From NCBI RefSeq assembly GCF_000003815.2, contig NW_023365761.1, positions 64,001 through 119,567 of the forward strand: 55,567 nucleotides of DNA, written 5' to 3'. The position numbers and the translations under genes were made by a program. Shown here in pieces: positions 24,233 to 37,000 of this stretch (position 1 is the first letter of the stretch; each line of letters opens with the position of its first letter). The notes under the pieces are model-generated. The model searched no databases. It was not told the origin of the DNA and saw nothing but the letters and a program-made list of their open reading frames with translations. This DNA is from Branchiostoma floridae. Taxonomy: Eukaryota; Chordata; Leptocardii; Amphioxiformes; Branchiostomatidae.

Positions 24233-24400
24233 TAGGACATAGTTTTGTTTTACACAAAACCAGTTATTCTCACCTGCTGATGTTTCGATGTCTGTCAGAC
24301 ATCTTCCTCAGAGCTTCTAACTTGAGTTCTGACAGACATCGAAACGTCAGCAGGTGAGAATAACTGGTTGTGTAAAAGAAAATTGCTATGTCCTATGATC
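24233..24400. mobile_element. Inverted pair of repeat ends with hammerhead-like motif
   Basis: Arms of about 75 nt: TAGGACATAG...AACCAGTTATTCTCACCTGC at the left and GCAGGTGAGAATAACTGG...CTATGTCCTA at the right. Each arm ends at the apex with GTCTGNCAGACATCGAAAC, in which GACATC can pair with GATGTC. A similar single end is at 25175-25240. The stem-GAAAC layout recalls the hammerhead motifs of Penelope-like elements (inference). Confidence 0.5.
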
Positions 24401-25159
24401 TACCAACCTGATGAAATTATTTTCGGAAGGATCCTGGGGATGTTGATATAGATGCCCCGATTTCCTTAATACCTTTGAGAGTTGAGACTTTATTCGAGAC
24501 TACCTTCGTCAAGATGATGATGTATTCGGTAGCATATGAATGTGGGTGTACCAGCATAACTCTAGAATGCCTGGATGGATAGTATTTATATTTAGATTGT
24601 GGGTAGTTTTTTGCCCCCCTAGTGGATTGGTATGGTACTACAGCAGAACTCTTCTTCCGTTGCTTTAAAGACCTGTACAGAAGCAGAAACTATACATTTT
24701 TAGTCTGAAAATGGCACTTAAGTCCACAAAATTGACATCCTATTACATGTGTGCCAAATTTGGCCCTTTCAGACAAATTTGCACAATTTTTTTAGCTATG
24801 CCGTTGAACTAAGTGGGAAAATTGTCAATCCATATTTATCCATTTAGTCATATACAGCAACAGGTGGCATAGGCATCGGTGATTCCGTAGAACTATTGGG
24901 TCATCCAGGTAGCAAAATTAATACCTTTTTATACCATTGTATGCCACTTAAAAGACGTTTAAATCTTACATTAATTTTCGCGTTCAGGCAACGTCTTTCC
25001 TAATTTTATTCAATGAAAAAACTACAGAATCTCCAATTTTCTTCTTACTTCTTACAAGCGAGACGAGCGAGGGGGATACAAGCTGAGTCATGATTGGGAC
25101 GGCATTCTTGCTGCCGCAGCGCCACCTACATCGGCTATAAGTAGCAGCAAGAAGCTGTT

Positions 25160-25245
25160 TCCAGTCATTCTACCCTGATGATGGTGTCTGATAGACATCG
25201 AAACGTTGGAAGTAAGTAATCCCTGGTTGTGCCTAAAGAACCTTA
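25160..25245 (+). repeat. Solo repeat end with hammerhead-like motif
   Basis: CCCTGATGATGGTGTCTGAT followed by AGACATCGAAACGTTGG and AATCCCTGGTTGTGCC. It shares the stem-GAAACGT core and the CTGGTTGTG end with the 24233-24400 element. Confidence 0.45.
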
Positions 25246-25984
25246 CTATACGGAGACTTAAAACTACATATATAGGAAGAATGGAGGAAAGATTAGTGTG
25301 CTAAGTCAACGTTAATACCTCCCGGTACAGCGGACCCCGACAACTAAGGAGATTTGAGGAAACCTAAGATACTGCAAACACGCAGGTGATTCCTGTGAGC
25401 TTAAGATGAACGTCTTCACAGCAAACACACTAAGACACACCTGAACACACCTGGGCACAGGTGAGGTACAGGTAAGGGGAGGACAACTTCTTCTGGTGTG
25501 AGGCCACGAAGGGTATAAAATAGAGCTTTGTACTGAACTAATTTTACAGTAGAGGTAAAATTACCCCAATATCGGAGTTTAAAAGCATCCTAAAGATGCT
25601 AGATGAATGTTGACAATACATGTGTGATTATTTTGTGGTTCCCAAGGTATGTATAATTAATGAAACTTGAACATATTGACCGAAAATGTTGACCGAAAAT
25701 TATTGATGTTTGATGTTCAATTGAATTTACATTTGTAGTCTCCAAAAGCGAATTTCATTCAAATGATGTCATTTGGTCAAGTGATTACACACACACACAG
25801 ACAGACTGGCTATCATCAAAATAGCTTTTTGCTATTGCAGATTTTTTTTTTTAAATCTTCACTTATGGTCTCCACAAACAAACGGACCCATTGCCATACT
25901 CAACCTCAAACGGCACTGACAATATATATCCATCTTAAAAAAGGTAAAAGCCATGTACTGTTTGTCCTCAACAGAGACCATAAC

Positions 25985-26460
25985 CGCAAGTTACCTATCT
26001 CCATAGGAGACTGTGGGTGCGCAAAATAGCTAACTATATATATACAGGTTTATTTCGCTTGGAATGTCTCGTTTCCGGTATGTCACGATGGATTGCGGTA
26101 TATCAGAGGATATGGTCACAGGTCACACGAGAACGCGCGAGAAGACACGAGAACTCAACCGGTCCAGAACGACTCTGACTCAAGGTCAACTCCATCTGAC
26201 AAAAACGTTACTTTTCAACCTTTTGGACGCTTTTAGATGCTATAACCACAAGGATTATCTCCATAGGAGAGTGGGGGTGCGCATAATAGACGACTAGAGT
26301 TTTATTTCGCTTGGAATTTCTCATTTCCGGCATGTCATGATGGATTTCAAAATATTAGAGCATATGGTCACAGGTCACACGAGAAAGCGCGAGAAGACAT
26401 GAGAGCTCAACCTGTCCAGAACGACACTGAGTCAAGGTCACCTTCCGATGATGTTACAAA
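25985..26460 (+). repeat. About 255-bp tandem duplication
   Basis: ATCTCCATAGGAGA at about 25998 and 26258; TTTATTTCGCTTGGAAT at 26050 and 26302; GGTCACAGGTCACACGAGAA at 26114 and 26366. Moderately diverged. Confidence 0.75.
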
Positions 26461-26552
26461 GGCGTTTTTTTATATTTGCTCTTTTTGCAGCTGTTTTGTA
26501 CGATCTATAGTACTACATGCAGTACGGTCGCAAACTATCTTTTATACGGTCT

Positions 26553-26765
26553 AAAATCGATGCGCGTGGATCCTTATAATCAAGCCAATGTGGCCGAAAT
26601 TTGCTAAAATGAGAAAGCTGTAATGGTCACAGGGGTGGGGAGGCTTTTTTATGGTCACAAAAGGGACGAAAATTGATGCGTACGCGGATCCATATAATCA
26701 AGCCAATGTGGCCAAATTTTGCTAAAATGAGAAAACTGTCATGGTCACAGTGGTAGGGAAGCTAT
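26553..26765 (+). repeat. About 116-bp tandem duplication
   Basis: ATAATCAAGCCAATGTGGCC and TGCTAAAATGAGAAA recur 116 bp apart, with ATGGTCACAG after each. Confidence 0.75.
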
Positions 26766-27659
26766 ATCTACGAGTTACTCTTCCTGAAAACAGTAGAATA
26801 GTAGGGTAAGGGACAAGGTTATAGACAACAAAACATCTGCTCGACATCAAGTAGTTGGATTTTATCATGTACAAAGTTTAGAATATAACTTTGACAAAAT
26901 AGAGCATTTGTCAAAAGCTATATAGACTACTGGTGTCGTTTTCATACGGCTATCAATATCTATTCTATTCGAAGTCATTTTTTTAGGTTTTAACGGTGTT
27001 TTGAATTCGCGTTAGCAGTAGTAGTACTATGATGACACAAGGGATAACTATTCCCTGTGTCATGAATTCGCGATTATTGGGTCACCGCGAAGATTTTAAT
27101 CAAACGGCCACAAAAGTTCAGAATTTCCTTTGAACTTTCCCGATGGAAACTCCACGAGTGGGGTAGCCTTCAGCAGGCCTTCCTACGGTGGTATGGATTA
27201 CTATGATACTATGTATATTAGGAAAAATATGCAAATATATGATGGATTATTGGCCAGGAAAGTCAGTATGCGGGAAAGGCAACATATCCTTCTTTGAAAT
27301 GTTCCCCTATGGCGTTCAAACTCCCCTGGCAAATTATTACCCCTATAGCCAACATAGTTGGCCTCAATGTAGAGACTGTGTGTGTGTGAGGGAGGGGGGG
27401 GGGTGCTGTGTGAACTGTTTTGTCAGCCATACCACTCGAGTCCCTCCATTCAACAACATGACAAAATAAACAATAGGGATGACCTGGTTTCGCACGAGTT
27501 AAATCCAGGTGAAAATAGAACAAGGGGAACGGCAGGAAATTTCGCATTCGAGGTAACATACTTTATGAAACACCCCTGCAGTTCCGAAGAAAGTGCCTAG
27601 AGGGCCAAACTTTTGGTCAGTTCTTCCCGAGCACAAGGACTATCCATCACTCAAAAAGC

Positions 27660-27885
27660 ATGGCCGAAGCTTGCCAGAACACGAGATATCAAAGCCGGAG
27701 GTTCTGCTGCAGTACCAAGGTAGTCACAACGTGGCCCACAATCAAATTATTTCTTCAATATGACAAGACATACCAAAGTTCATGACAATCTAATCATAGC
27801 TTTCTATAATATGCTGCTAAACCATAAACATACATACATATGTACAAACTAAACAAGAAATGTAACCTTCTTGGCAAAACTAAAA
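27660..27885 (-). mobile_element. Helentron-like element copy
   Basis: Inverted: CCAGAACACGAGATATCAAA, GGTTCTGCTGCAGTACCAAG, CAAAGTTCATGACAATCTAA, ending AACCTTCTTGGCAAAAC. Confidence 0.5.
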
Positions 27886-28103
27886 ACGTGGGCATTCTGA
27901 CGAATCTGCTAGGGTTTAAATCTAAGCTGAACACAAACGTTGGTGGCAGCGAAAAGTAGCGTGGCCAATGCCATGTCACGCTCGGATGTACAAGCAGCAC
28001 GGTATTCGGTGTCACATTCCTTCCTCGCTGTTAGAGAATCATTAGACCCTGTACCCCCATACTACACCACATCACGCTACGGTATATGACCTAATGACTG
28101 CAC

Positions 28104-28455
28104 TCGTACCTGTACCTGTAAAATTTTTCAGGTACAGGTTCGGCCTCAAATGTACCTGTACCTGTGCCTGTACCTGTACCGTACCTGTACCCGTACCCGT
28201 ACCCGTACCCGTACCTGTGCCTGTACCTGTACCGTACCTGTACCTGTACCTGTACCTGTACCTGTAGCTATACCTATACCTGTACCCGTACCTGTACCTA
28301 TACTTGTACCTGTACCTGTAAAATTGCTTAGGTACCGGTCCATAGGTCACTTTCAGCTGTACGTGTACCTGTAAGATTGTTTCGCTACAAGTCAAAACCT
28401 CAATGTCAAGTGTATCTGTACCTGTACCTGTAAAAGTGATATGGTACAGGTCCGG
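28104..28455 (+). repeat. CCTGTA hexamer minisatellite
   Basis: Long runs of CCTGTA with variants CCCGTA and CCTGTG, broken by short unique pieces. ACCTGTACCTG and CAGGTACAGGT face each other at about 28108-28140, giving hairpins. A second short block is at 28674-28735. Open frames of alternating Arg-Tyr or Thr-Gly are artefacts of the repeat. Confidence 0.85.
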
Positions 28456-28750
28456 ATCTGAATTGACATGTTCAAACTAAATCACTAGTGGACACCACTT
28501 TCTTAAACTAATGCCTCCGTGGCCAAAATGACGATTTTGGCAATCTTGCAGTTGCAAATAAAATAAAAAAGCTTACAAATGGACGTAATTTGATAATCAG
28601 ATATGGAAATCCATATACAAAGATGAAAACTCATCCCTAGAAAAGATGACTGACCGATCGAAGTTGTGTATACGTAGGTACATGTACCTAAATTGATGTA
28701 CCTGTATATGTACCGCACCTGTACCTGTACCTGGATTTTGTTTTGGTACA

Positions 28751-31554
28751 TATTTACATATACCATAAGGGGATACTAATATCTAATGAGGTGGTACTGA
28801 TCCTTAAAAAGGGAGAAAAGGGACATTCAAATTTTGCCATTGAAGATATGATACAGGGATACGTAAACACGACTACTGTCTTTACTTGTAGCAAAAATAT
28901 TACGTCTTTGGTCTTTGTGACTGCAATCTTAAAAAAAAGAAGAAATACAGATCAGATACAATAGCACAGTCAAGACTGTTGTTTCTTTCCGTTGATTCAA
29001 CGTTGCAGTTTGTGTATAAAGGCAAAATAAACACCTACAAAGAGTACAAAGTGAAGTATAATGTAGTTTATATATGCCACCCTTTCGGGAATATATACAG
29101 AAATGGTGGTATCCAATGGCGCATACAGTATTTTGTCTCCATACACATCTTTCAGTTGATGCTGGAAACTGAATAAGTTTCCAAAACATGACACAATACG
29201 CAGAGAAAATGACCTGTCATTCGAGTTGTTCAGGACATAATCCTGCTTGTAAGTCCAGCGGATATCTTGTGACAAGATTGGTGTAAGAAAATAGAGCCCA
29301 ACATGGCGGCCGACGAGTGATGAGATAATTAGCGCGTGATTCACGCACATTGCATTCATTCCTCTTCGCCCACACTTTTAACTTGGACAACAACCAAGGC
29401 CAAATTTAGTCACTTGCGTGTGTTTCCTGACTTAACATTTTTGGACCCACATCAAAGTCAGTTGAGAAAGTCGACTTTTCGGATTCTTCATATCAATCAC
29501 GACTATGAAATAGCAGCCGCATTTTATAGATTCTTTTTACATTGATGTAAATAGGATCATAGCCTAAGCCGCAACCTACGATCACTTAAACTTTAAAGGT
29601 CTATTTTGTAACTTAGGACAATACATAAATCAATTTTCCTACCACTCAATAGATCATAGATCAACCCCACACATTAGTGCATACCATTATAGTACCAATC
29701 TTCAGGGAGGTCAGTTACAACTTACAAGAACATTGCACCACATGCATACGAACTAGTTTAAAACTGTGATCTTTCAAACCAGTATACGGTATGTTGTTGT
29801 TTAGAACAAGAGGATCTAGTATGAGATGGTTTCAGAAACTTAATTGACCTTGTGAAGCTTGTTTTTGCAAAGTGTACCGATACTAGAAATATGAAATAGT
29901 TATGAAAATATGCTAAACACTAATTGTACATGTCATTCACACAAAGGTTTTGTTCCCGAGAATATTTTCAATTTTGTGGGCCAAAATGTTACAAAATGGG
30001 CCTTTGAAATGTAATTTTAGACACCTGTACCGAACTGTAGCACTTGCTTTTGCACACTTTATCATCTATACAAAATAATTATGAAACAATTCTAAAAAGG
30101 GGTTGTACATGTCATTCATATAAGGATTTTGTTCGCGAGAATTTTCTCAACTTTGGACCTAAAATGTTATGAAATAAGCATTTAAAAAGTACTTTCAGAC
30201 ACTTGTACTGAGCTTTAGCACAGTGACCTCCCCTTGGTTAAACACCGCACCTCACGGCTAATTGACACAACAGGGGAGGGTTTTATGTGCGCATGTGGGG
30301 TAAAGTGACGGAAAACAAACAATTCAATGTTGACACCAAAGCTCTGGGAAAATCACTGCATTATCAAGTTATTCTACTGATTTCACAAAGGCCATAAATT
30401 AGACGAAAGCAAATTTGGTAGACGTTTAAATTTTCTTGCATCAAAAAAGCGGAAAACTGTCGATGAAACAACGCTGTTCGTAGAAAGAGTGAGAACAATT
30501 CAACGTATTTTCTGGTATAGGAATCAGTTCGTGTTAATGCCTATATCACCAGTTGTCTCAGACGTTTAGAAATGTATTTCTTTTTATATAAAAAGATCAC
30601 GAAAGTACTTCAAAATGCACTGACAGGTAAATGTACTAACAAATACAACATGTTTAGGTCAATACAGTGACCAAATAACTCAAGTGACACAGCGTGAAAT
30701 GCCCCATTTTCCAACACCTGACCGAAGCCCTATGTTTCCTCACAAGTGTCACATATTCAATTTCTCATCTATTTACAACAGACACCCTTTGGTCGTTTTA
30801 TCAGAGAGCCCACCCAAACTTTGCAACCTTATCGTCGTATGGAAGACAGATTTAGTGCCTCGGGAGTAAGGAATCTCACCTGCAGCGAGAGGGCCAATGA
30901 GGGGCGAGGTTACAAACTCGTCGGGTTGGCAAGGGATGTTCTCTGTCTGCGCGGGAAAAATTCACAGGTCGTCGATCTCTGTCAGTCGGTGAGAGATAGT
31001 GGCCTGCTGGCTACGAGTTTTCCCCCTTTTCGGCAATGCCAAGTCCGGAAAGAATACATTCCCCCACGAAGTAGCGCCAACTCACTACCATATCGTCTGA
31101 CATTCCTCAGAGTTAAGGGGCAAACCGTTGTCTATAAGGGGGTGGTTTGGAAGCACTTGAAGACCAACAGTGTGTGTGATTCTTGAGATAGGTTTCAAGA
31201 AATTGTCTGGGAACTAAAGTTGACAAAGATTTTACAAATGGTTAATTCAAGATAACGGTCCTGGTAGATTTTAATTTGGACAAAACGAAGCAATTTGACT
31301 TTGTTCACTGATGTCTTTGTACAAAAGAATAGCTGATAACCTCCTTGCTGACAACAAGAAGGCGACTAGAAACTCGAAATTCATCTTTCTTTTGACGTGT
31401 TACCAACAGAATCTGTCAGAATTTGCCATCAATTTACGATATTGTCTATTGACGGGCCTCTTTCACGCTTACATCTGTTTATTTTGGTTTAAAATGTCGA
31501 CTTCTTGAAACTCGCATCTGGGAATCTTCCGAAGAATCCCGGATGTTCACGGTT
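28751..31554. other. No gene recognised
   Basis: Open frames of 120 (28997-29359, minus) and 146 residues (30746-31186, plus) show no domain or signal. AACATGGCGGCCGAC at about 29301 resembles a YY1 site. A tandem duplication at 29859-30225 is listed separately. Confidence 0.45.
29859..30225 (+). repeat. About 185-bp diverged tandem duplication
   Basis: TTGTACATGTCATTCA, then AAGGNTTTGTTC and CGAGAAT, then AAAATGTTA, then CAGACAC or TAGACACCTGTAC appear twice in the same order. Confidence 0.65.
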
Positions 31555-31654
31555 NNNNNNNNNNNNNNNNNNNNNNNNNNNNNNNNNNNNNNNNNNNNNN
31601 NNNNNNNNNNNNNNNNNNNNNNNNNNNNNNNNNNNNNNNNNNNNNNNNNNNNNN
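31555..31654. other. Assembly gap (100 N)
   Basis: Exactly 100 Ns, the usual placeholder for a gap of unknown size. Open frames running through it are meaningless. Confidence 0.98.
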
Positions 31655-32289
31655 AAACGAACTGGAAAAACGTGAAGGGAAGGGACGACGGAAGGAAAGA
31701 GGAGGTTATAAGAGGGCAAATAGTCCAGACTGTATCACGTTTCCAAACTGCAACGAAGCGTTCAGACAAACGTTTTGAATTGCAGTTTTTCAACATCTCT
31801 CACTGTTGACTGTACACTGGTCTTGAACGGGACAAGTCAATTCGGGCCAATGTTTGGGTCTTTTTTCTTCCGCATGTCGCAATAGTTCAACCGCAAAAGA
31901 AGTCGGATCATATAACCCTTCAAACCTATCATAACTGGAATCGTAATATTCAACATGCGGTGTTCATTTGGGTGTTTAAAAGTTGCGAAAACAACATTTG
32001 TATCTGTCGAAACTTGACATGTCCTGAGACATATTAGAGGCAGATTTACAAGGCCCAATCCGGTAACCATTCTACAAAGGTAGGCTCTTGGGTGTTTTTA
32101 CCGCGTACCGAACCTAGTCTACTAAGCGTATGTCAAAAGTTTAAGTGAATTCTGGAAACTTGTCTTTTCAGCTGGCATTTCGATATAACTGCAGAAACCA
32201 AGCCCGTAAAAACTCTGGAGCACAACAATTTGCCACAAAATTTGCCAAATCTTACAAATTCTTTCCTTTCAAGAGCCATATACCTCCTA

Positions 32290-32510
32290 AAAATCGTAAC
32301 TATACCATAGCATGTCATCCACACGAGATATCAAAACCGGACGTTCCGCTGCAGTACCGTAACAGGTAACCGTAACTACGGGGCCTATACTCCATACCAT
32401 TTCATGGTCTCATCAAGACCTACCCACATACCAAATATCAAAACAATCCATCCAGACGTTCTTTAGTTATCTCGCAGAGTGACATCTCTGTGAAAAACAT
32501 ATAACAGTCA
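32290..32510 (-). mobile_element. Helentron-like element copy
   Basis: Inverted: CACACGAGATATCAAAACCG, GTTCCGCTGCAGTACC, CCTACCCACATACCAAATAT, CAATCCATCCAGACGTTCTT. Confidence 0.5.
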
Positions 32511-32637
32511 CTACAATACACGAAGTTCAGAATTCCCCGGCCTGCATTAATGAACTGGGCGGGAGGGCAACACTCTTACCACCGCAGAGATAACAAGGAG
32601 CACCCGATGATGTTGTTACCAGGCTAACATGTCCTAG

Positions 32638-32891
32638 TTAAAGGTGGTATCTCACTGCACTTGGAGCACCGATGCGGCACTGTGGGGTTCATTCACTACG
32701 GCACCGTTGTGTTATTTTCGCCGATGTTTATAATTTAGTTATTGCGTAATACGTAAAAAGTATGACTTAGAAGACAACAAAATACGCAAAACGTAAGAAA
32801 ATTCGCTCTTTATCACCGAAATTCCTTGAGTAGTCTTTCGAACCCCACAGTGCCTCACCGGTGCCCCAAGTGCAGTGAGGTACCACCTTTA
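32638..32891. mobile_element. MITE with 52-bp inverted ends
   Basis: Left end AAAGGTGGTATCTCACTGCA with CTTGGAGCACCGATGCGGCA and CTGTGGGGTTC; the right end is its complement with a few changes. The AT-rich centre has no open frame of interest. Confidence 0.7.
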
Positions 32892-33059
32892 GCCAGCCAT
32901 GTTTCGCATGGTCAGCCAGCTGTGTTGGGGCTGCTAACTACTTGTTATGGCAATCTGAGTGAAGAATGCGGCCTGGGTCTTGGTTTCGCTCCTTGCCACC
33001 GATAATATAAACACTACCCGACGAAACGAGAGATAGCATAGCTTTACATACAGGGACCT

Positions 33060-33098
33060 TACCTTTGCCAAGAAGGTTATGTTTTCAGTGTGTTTGTG

Positions 33099-33145
<47 letters not shown>

Positions 33146-33300
33146 GAACAGCATAACTCGAGAAGCCTTGGATGGATCCTGACGATATTTGGTAGGTGGG
33201 TTAGGGTCAAGAAAAACGGAGGACGGGTTTGATTGCGACTTTCTGAGGTACTGCAGTGGAACTTCCGTTTTGATATATCTCGTGTTCTGGACATGCTTGA
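33060..33300 (+). mobile_element. Helentron-like element copy with (TGTC)n
   Basis: CCTTTGCCAAGAAGGTTATG at the left, (TCTG)n at 33098-33145, then CTCGAGAAGCCTTGGATGGA, TACTGCAGTGGAACTTCCGT and ATATCTCGTGTTCTGGACAT. Confidence 0.6.
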
Positions 33301-33419
33301 TTGTTTTAGAAAAAAACTATTTAAGGGGCTAGGTGGGTAAGTAGGTATCTAAGGGAGCATCAAAAAGTGGTCACATTGGCCAGGCAGTTCTTATACATTG
33401 GTGGTCACAATTATGTTGA

Positions 33420-36400
33420 TAATAGCATCATAACGTTCTACGATAGTGCACAAGACAACATGGCCGGTCAATGGGCTATTCCAAAACAAGGGGGGGGGGG
33501 TATCTCTTCGCACAGTTGATAAATGAAGAAAGAAGCAGACATAAATAAACGATGGAAGCTTCCCATGCGCCTCCTATAGAAATTTATGACGACATTGTTC
33601 CTTGATGCTGAACAGCCTCCTAAGAAGTATTTATCGATGACGTCACATGATTAAAGCCGAATTGTTCTTTCCTCCTTGTTTACTCAACTACATACCGCCC
33701 TGCACTAGTAGGTCTGATTGATGGTACGACAACATATTGATATAAACTTTCAAGCCAGGGCTGTTTAAGGTGTTCACAAGTGGAAAACATGCCGTATTAC
33801 AAACAACAACAAAAACAAGGCAATCGGAGAGGGCAAACTTTACTCCTAGCCCATACTGCTTTGCGACCCTTCCAGTTTAATAGGCAAAAATGGCGGCATT
33901 GAAGATGAAGATGCAATGTTGCATAATGTGTGACAGTGTGTTTTGGGAATGACACACTAACAGACAAGTTTGTACATATAAAAATACCCTCCCCCCCCTC
34001 ACACACACACATACAGACACACGCACATACATACATACAAACATTCACACACAAACACACACACGAACTCAACTTGACAGAAGCTCTGATAAAATACCGC
34101 GATAGAGAGCTAACAGCAAACTAAAATAAACCAGTGCTAAGGTGAAGTTCACCGGTTCGTACTTATGGCAAGGACCTTTATACAAAAACTGCAAACTAAG
34201 CTATAAATTCTCAGCGCATTCTTATTTTGACTACATCCGAAATAAACGTATCAAAACAATGTACAAGACAAGAAAAAAGAAAGTGTATTGACCCTAGAAA
34301 ACGTTTGACAAGCAAAGTGACTTGCATATATGACAAATGTCCTTCTAAACGTATCTTACTGTTTTTACTGTAAAGTAATAAAGGAAGGACAACAGCGTAA
34401 GTCTGATAGATTTGTAACAGCTGGGAAAAGTATCGGAGGTATGGTTGAAGGTTAGAAGAACCGATATCGCGTTCACTATCTATGTCTCTGTCACTTTAAA
34501 CGGGACAATTCTGACTAGTTGGCAGTGCACTGCAGTATAGGTGTCGCTGTTTACAGATGCGGTCCCAAACGGTCACAGAAACGTCGGTATAATATAAAAA
34601 CACATGGATGTGTACAAAGAATATTGAATTGTAATACGGAAATGCCCACTGATTGCAAACAGACCTTTAGAATCTTTATCCTTGGTGAATTTCAACACGT
34701 CTTGATTTAGAAAGACTCTTGAAGTTCACGGCTTAAGTCAAGGCTTCCGTTGTGCTCGAAGGGATAAGGAAAAATCAAGGTTATTTGAAGAACAATGAAG
34801 GAAGGACATTTAGAGGTCATTTGAAGGGCAATAATCTGACTCCACGAAGATATAGAGACTTTAGTAAACGACTCAACGACTACAAAATATCATGTGATGA
34901 TAGGCTACAAACGAAACCACAATTCTCAGAATTCTATTCTCGCCCTGGCTAACGCTACAAACGACCTGTGTAGCGCCCTACTATATATAGAGAAACTTAA
35001 TGAGAATGTTTCCTACATAGAAAGAAGCCAGATGCTGAGGATTGGTCCATTTTGAAGATGGGGGTAAAAATATCAACCTTCCAAAGCCCCATTTATTACT
35101 CTTAAATAGATAGATTTCTACTAACAAATTTGATTTTCTGATTCATATTTACTCATCTTCATGTTATAAACCCATTCATTGTGGCTTGCTACATTCAGTA
35201 GATCTGAGTGATAGCGCTTAATTCCTTAAGAGTTCTTGAAACAGTCTAAAGAACTTGAACCAGATTCTTTCACTCTCTTACAAATGTCTACTCTAGTCGT
35301 CCGTGTGGTATTTCCTGCCAATGTCCACAGAAATTCCTCACATGTTTGCAGCAGGCAGACCGGAAAAGACGAGAGTTGGGACAGAAACAGAAACTGACTT
35401 GCTTGGAATTTATCGTAGACATCTAAGACAAGAATCTACACACTCTATAAAATCTTGTATTTCAACGTGAAGCTTTAGCAAGGAATAGAAGAGACTCTGA
35501 CATTGAATGCGTTTATTGGCAGACAATGGACTTAAATACAGCCGTATTATAGCTCCCGAGTCTCTTCTGTCCTCTCGAAAATACAGAAAAGACTCGGAAG
35601 GTATAATATGGCTGGGTATTAGGCTAAGCAAACATTTCAAAAAGCAAGCCATGATTTTTTCAGGATTTTTGCCTGTAAGCAGATATTGCAGATTCGTACT
35701 CGTACAGATGACGTCAACAGATATAGCTGTAAGTATTGACCTTGACTAGCAGATCATGACCTTCAGCGTCACGCCCTCCCTAAGTCGCCATACTCTGTTA
35801 GAATTGCAATTAAAATTTACTAACATTTTGCTGTTTTCACGTTCTTCTTTTCAACACCGGAGGGATGAAAACAGCAACGAGTCATCCTGGGATAAACTTG
35901 ACCATGAAAGTCGTTGAAGGGCCAAACTGAACCGCATGGGGTCGTCCTTGAGAGTTGTACTCCAACCCTTTGCTTTGGCAGTCACTCGACTATACGCAGT
36001 TTCGAAACTGAGAATGCTGTCAGTTTGCGATGTAGATCTCGAGTGTATACATCACAGCATATCTCAAGAATACATGGAAAAGTAGAAAAACGATATGATT
36101 ATAAATATATATATATTCATAGTACTGCATAACACTCGATTTAAATCTCTTTTCAACTACAAATCTGAACTGATCGCTAGATAGTACGTTGATAAAAGAT
36201 AGACAGAAGAGAAGAGAGAACGAAACATGCTACAAGTACTGAACGCTGGGACTGCCGTAGACTCTGAAATGCCCGAGAGTCTCCGGACATCCCCGAGAGT
36301 ATCCGAACAAACCCGAACACTTCCGAACGACTCGCCGTGCATGATCGGCTAAGATAGGTGGCATCCAGCCCTTTGCATGCCGTAACAAACAAGCTTAGTT

Positions 36401-36659
36401 CAGGATGAAACACATTCGGACCTCCAACAGCGTCTCTGACCTGAAGTCTTTTAGAAAAGTACTTCGCAATTTGCTTAGAGCACGAAAAACTTGTCTGTAC
36501 TTGAACTGTGCTAAATGGCGACCTATTTGAGTGTATGGCGTGTTATTGAGAACACGTGTGTATTTGGGCCAGGCAATGTACCCACGGAGTTGTCAAAGTC
36601 AAAACATTGCCTTGAAGGTGAAAAGGGATGCGTGAGGGACGTGTTTCAAGTTCAATACC
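33420..36659. other. No gene recognised
   Basis: Only the hairpin at 35539-35614 and a (CA)n run at 33995-34070 stand out. 36255-36330 has a short degenerate repeat (CCCGAGAGTNTCCGNACA). Confidence 0.45.
35539..35614 (+). ncRNA. 76-nt hairpin resembling a microRNA precursor
   Basis: The 5' arm CAGCCGTATTATAGCTCCCG, AGTCTCTTCTGT pairs in perfect register with the 3' arm ACAGAAAAGACTCGGAAGGT, ATAATATGGCTG: 29 of 32 positions pair (one G-U), with three single mismatches and no bulge, and a 12-nt loop. Size, loop and regular mismatches fit an animal pre-miRNA; a very small foldback transposon would look similar. I do not recognise a known microRNA seed. The minus strand would also fold. Confidence 0.35.
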
Positions 36660-36734
36660 TCATGGAAAAATGGAGGTATTGTTTTTGGTGGGTGTGTGTG
36701 TATGTGTGTGTGTGTGTGTGTGCGCGTCCGTATC

Positions 36735-36765
<31 letters not shown>

Positions 36766-37000
36766 GAGTGCGTGCGTGTGTGTGTGTGTGTGCGTGTCTG
36801 TATGTGTGTGTGTCTGTGCGTATGTGTGTCGGATATTTTGTGGTCTAACATACTAGTAACTTAATAACTTGATGGATTGTGATGGTGTTTGGTATGTGGC
36901 TATGTTTTAGAAAGATCAAACAAAGTTCAAGGTCAATTGTGAGCCTCCTCATGACCGGTTGTCCTTGGCAACGCAGTAGAACTTTCGGTATTTGTATCTT
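36660..37000 (+). mobile_element. Helentron-like element copy with (TG)n
   Basis: Microsatellite 36684-36830, then TTGATGGATTGTGATGGTGT, TTGGTATGTGGC and GGCAACGCAGTAGAACTTTC. Confidence 0.5.

Noticed and set aside
25080-25160. CTCF-like site near GCGCCACCTAC
   Set aside because: Only a partial match to the consensus.
28072-28395. 107-residue frame of Arg-Tyr and Gly-Thr repeats
   Set aside because: Pure translation of the CCTGTA minisatellite.
30746-31186. 146-residue plus-strand frame
   Set aside because: No domain, signal peptide or fitting splice sites recognised; length is within chance for a window this size.
31479-31809. Frames across the N run
   Set aside because: They consist partly of unknown bases; the gap has no known length.
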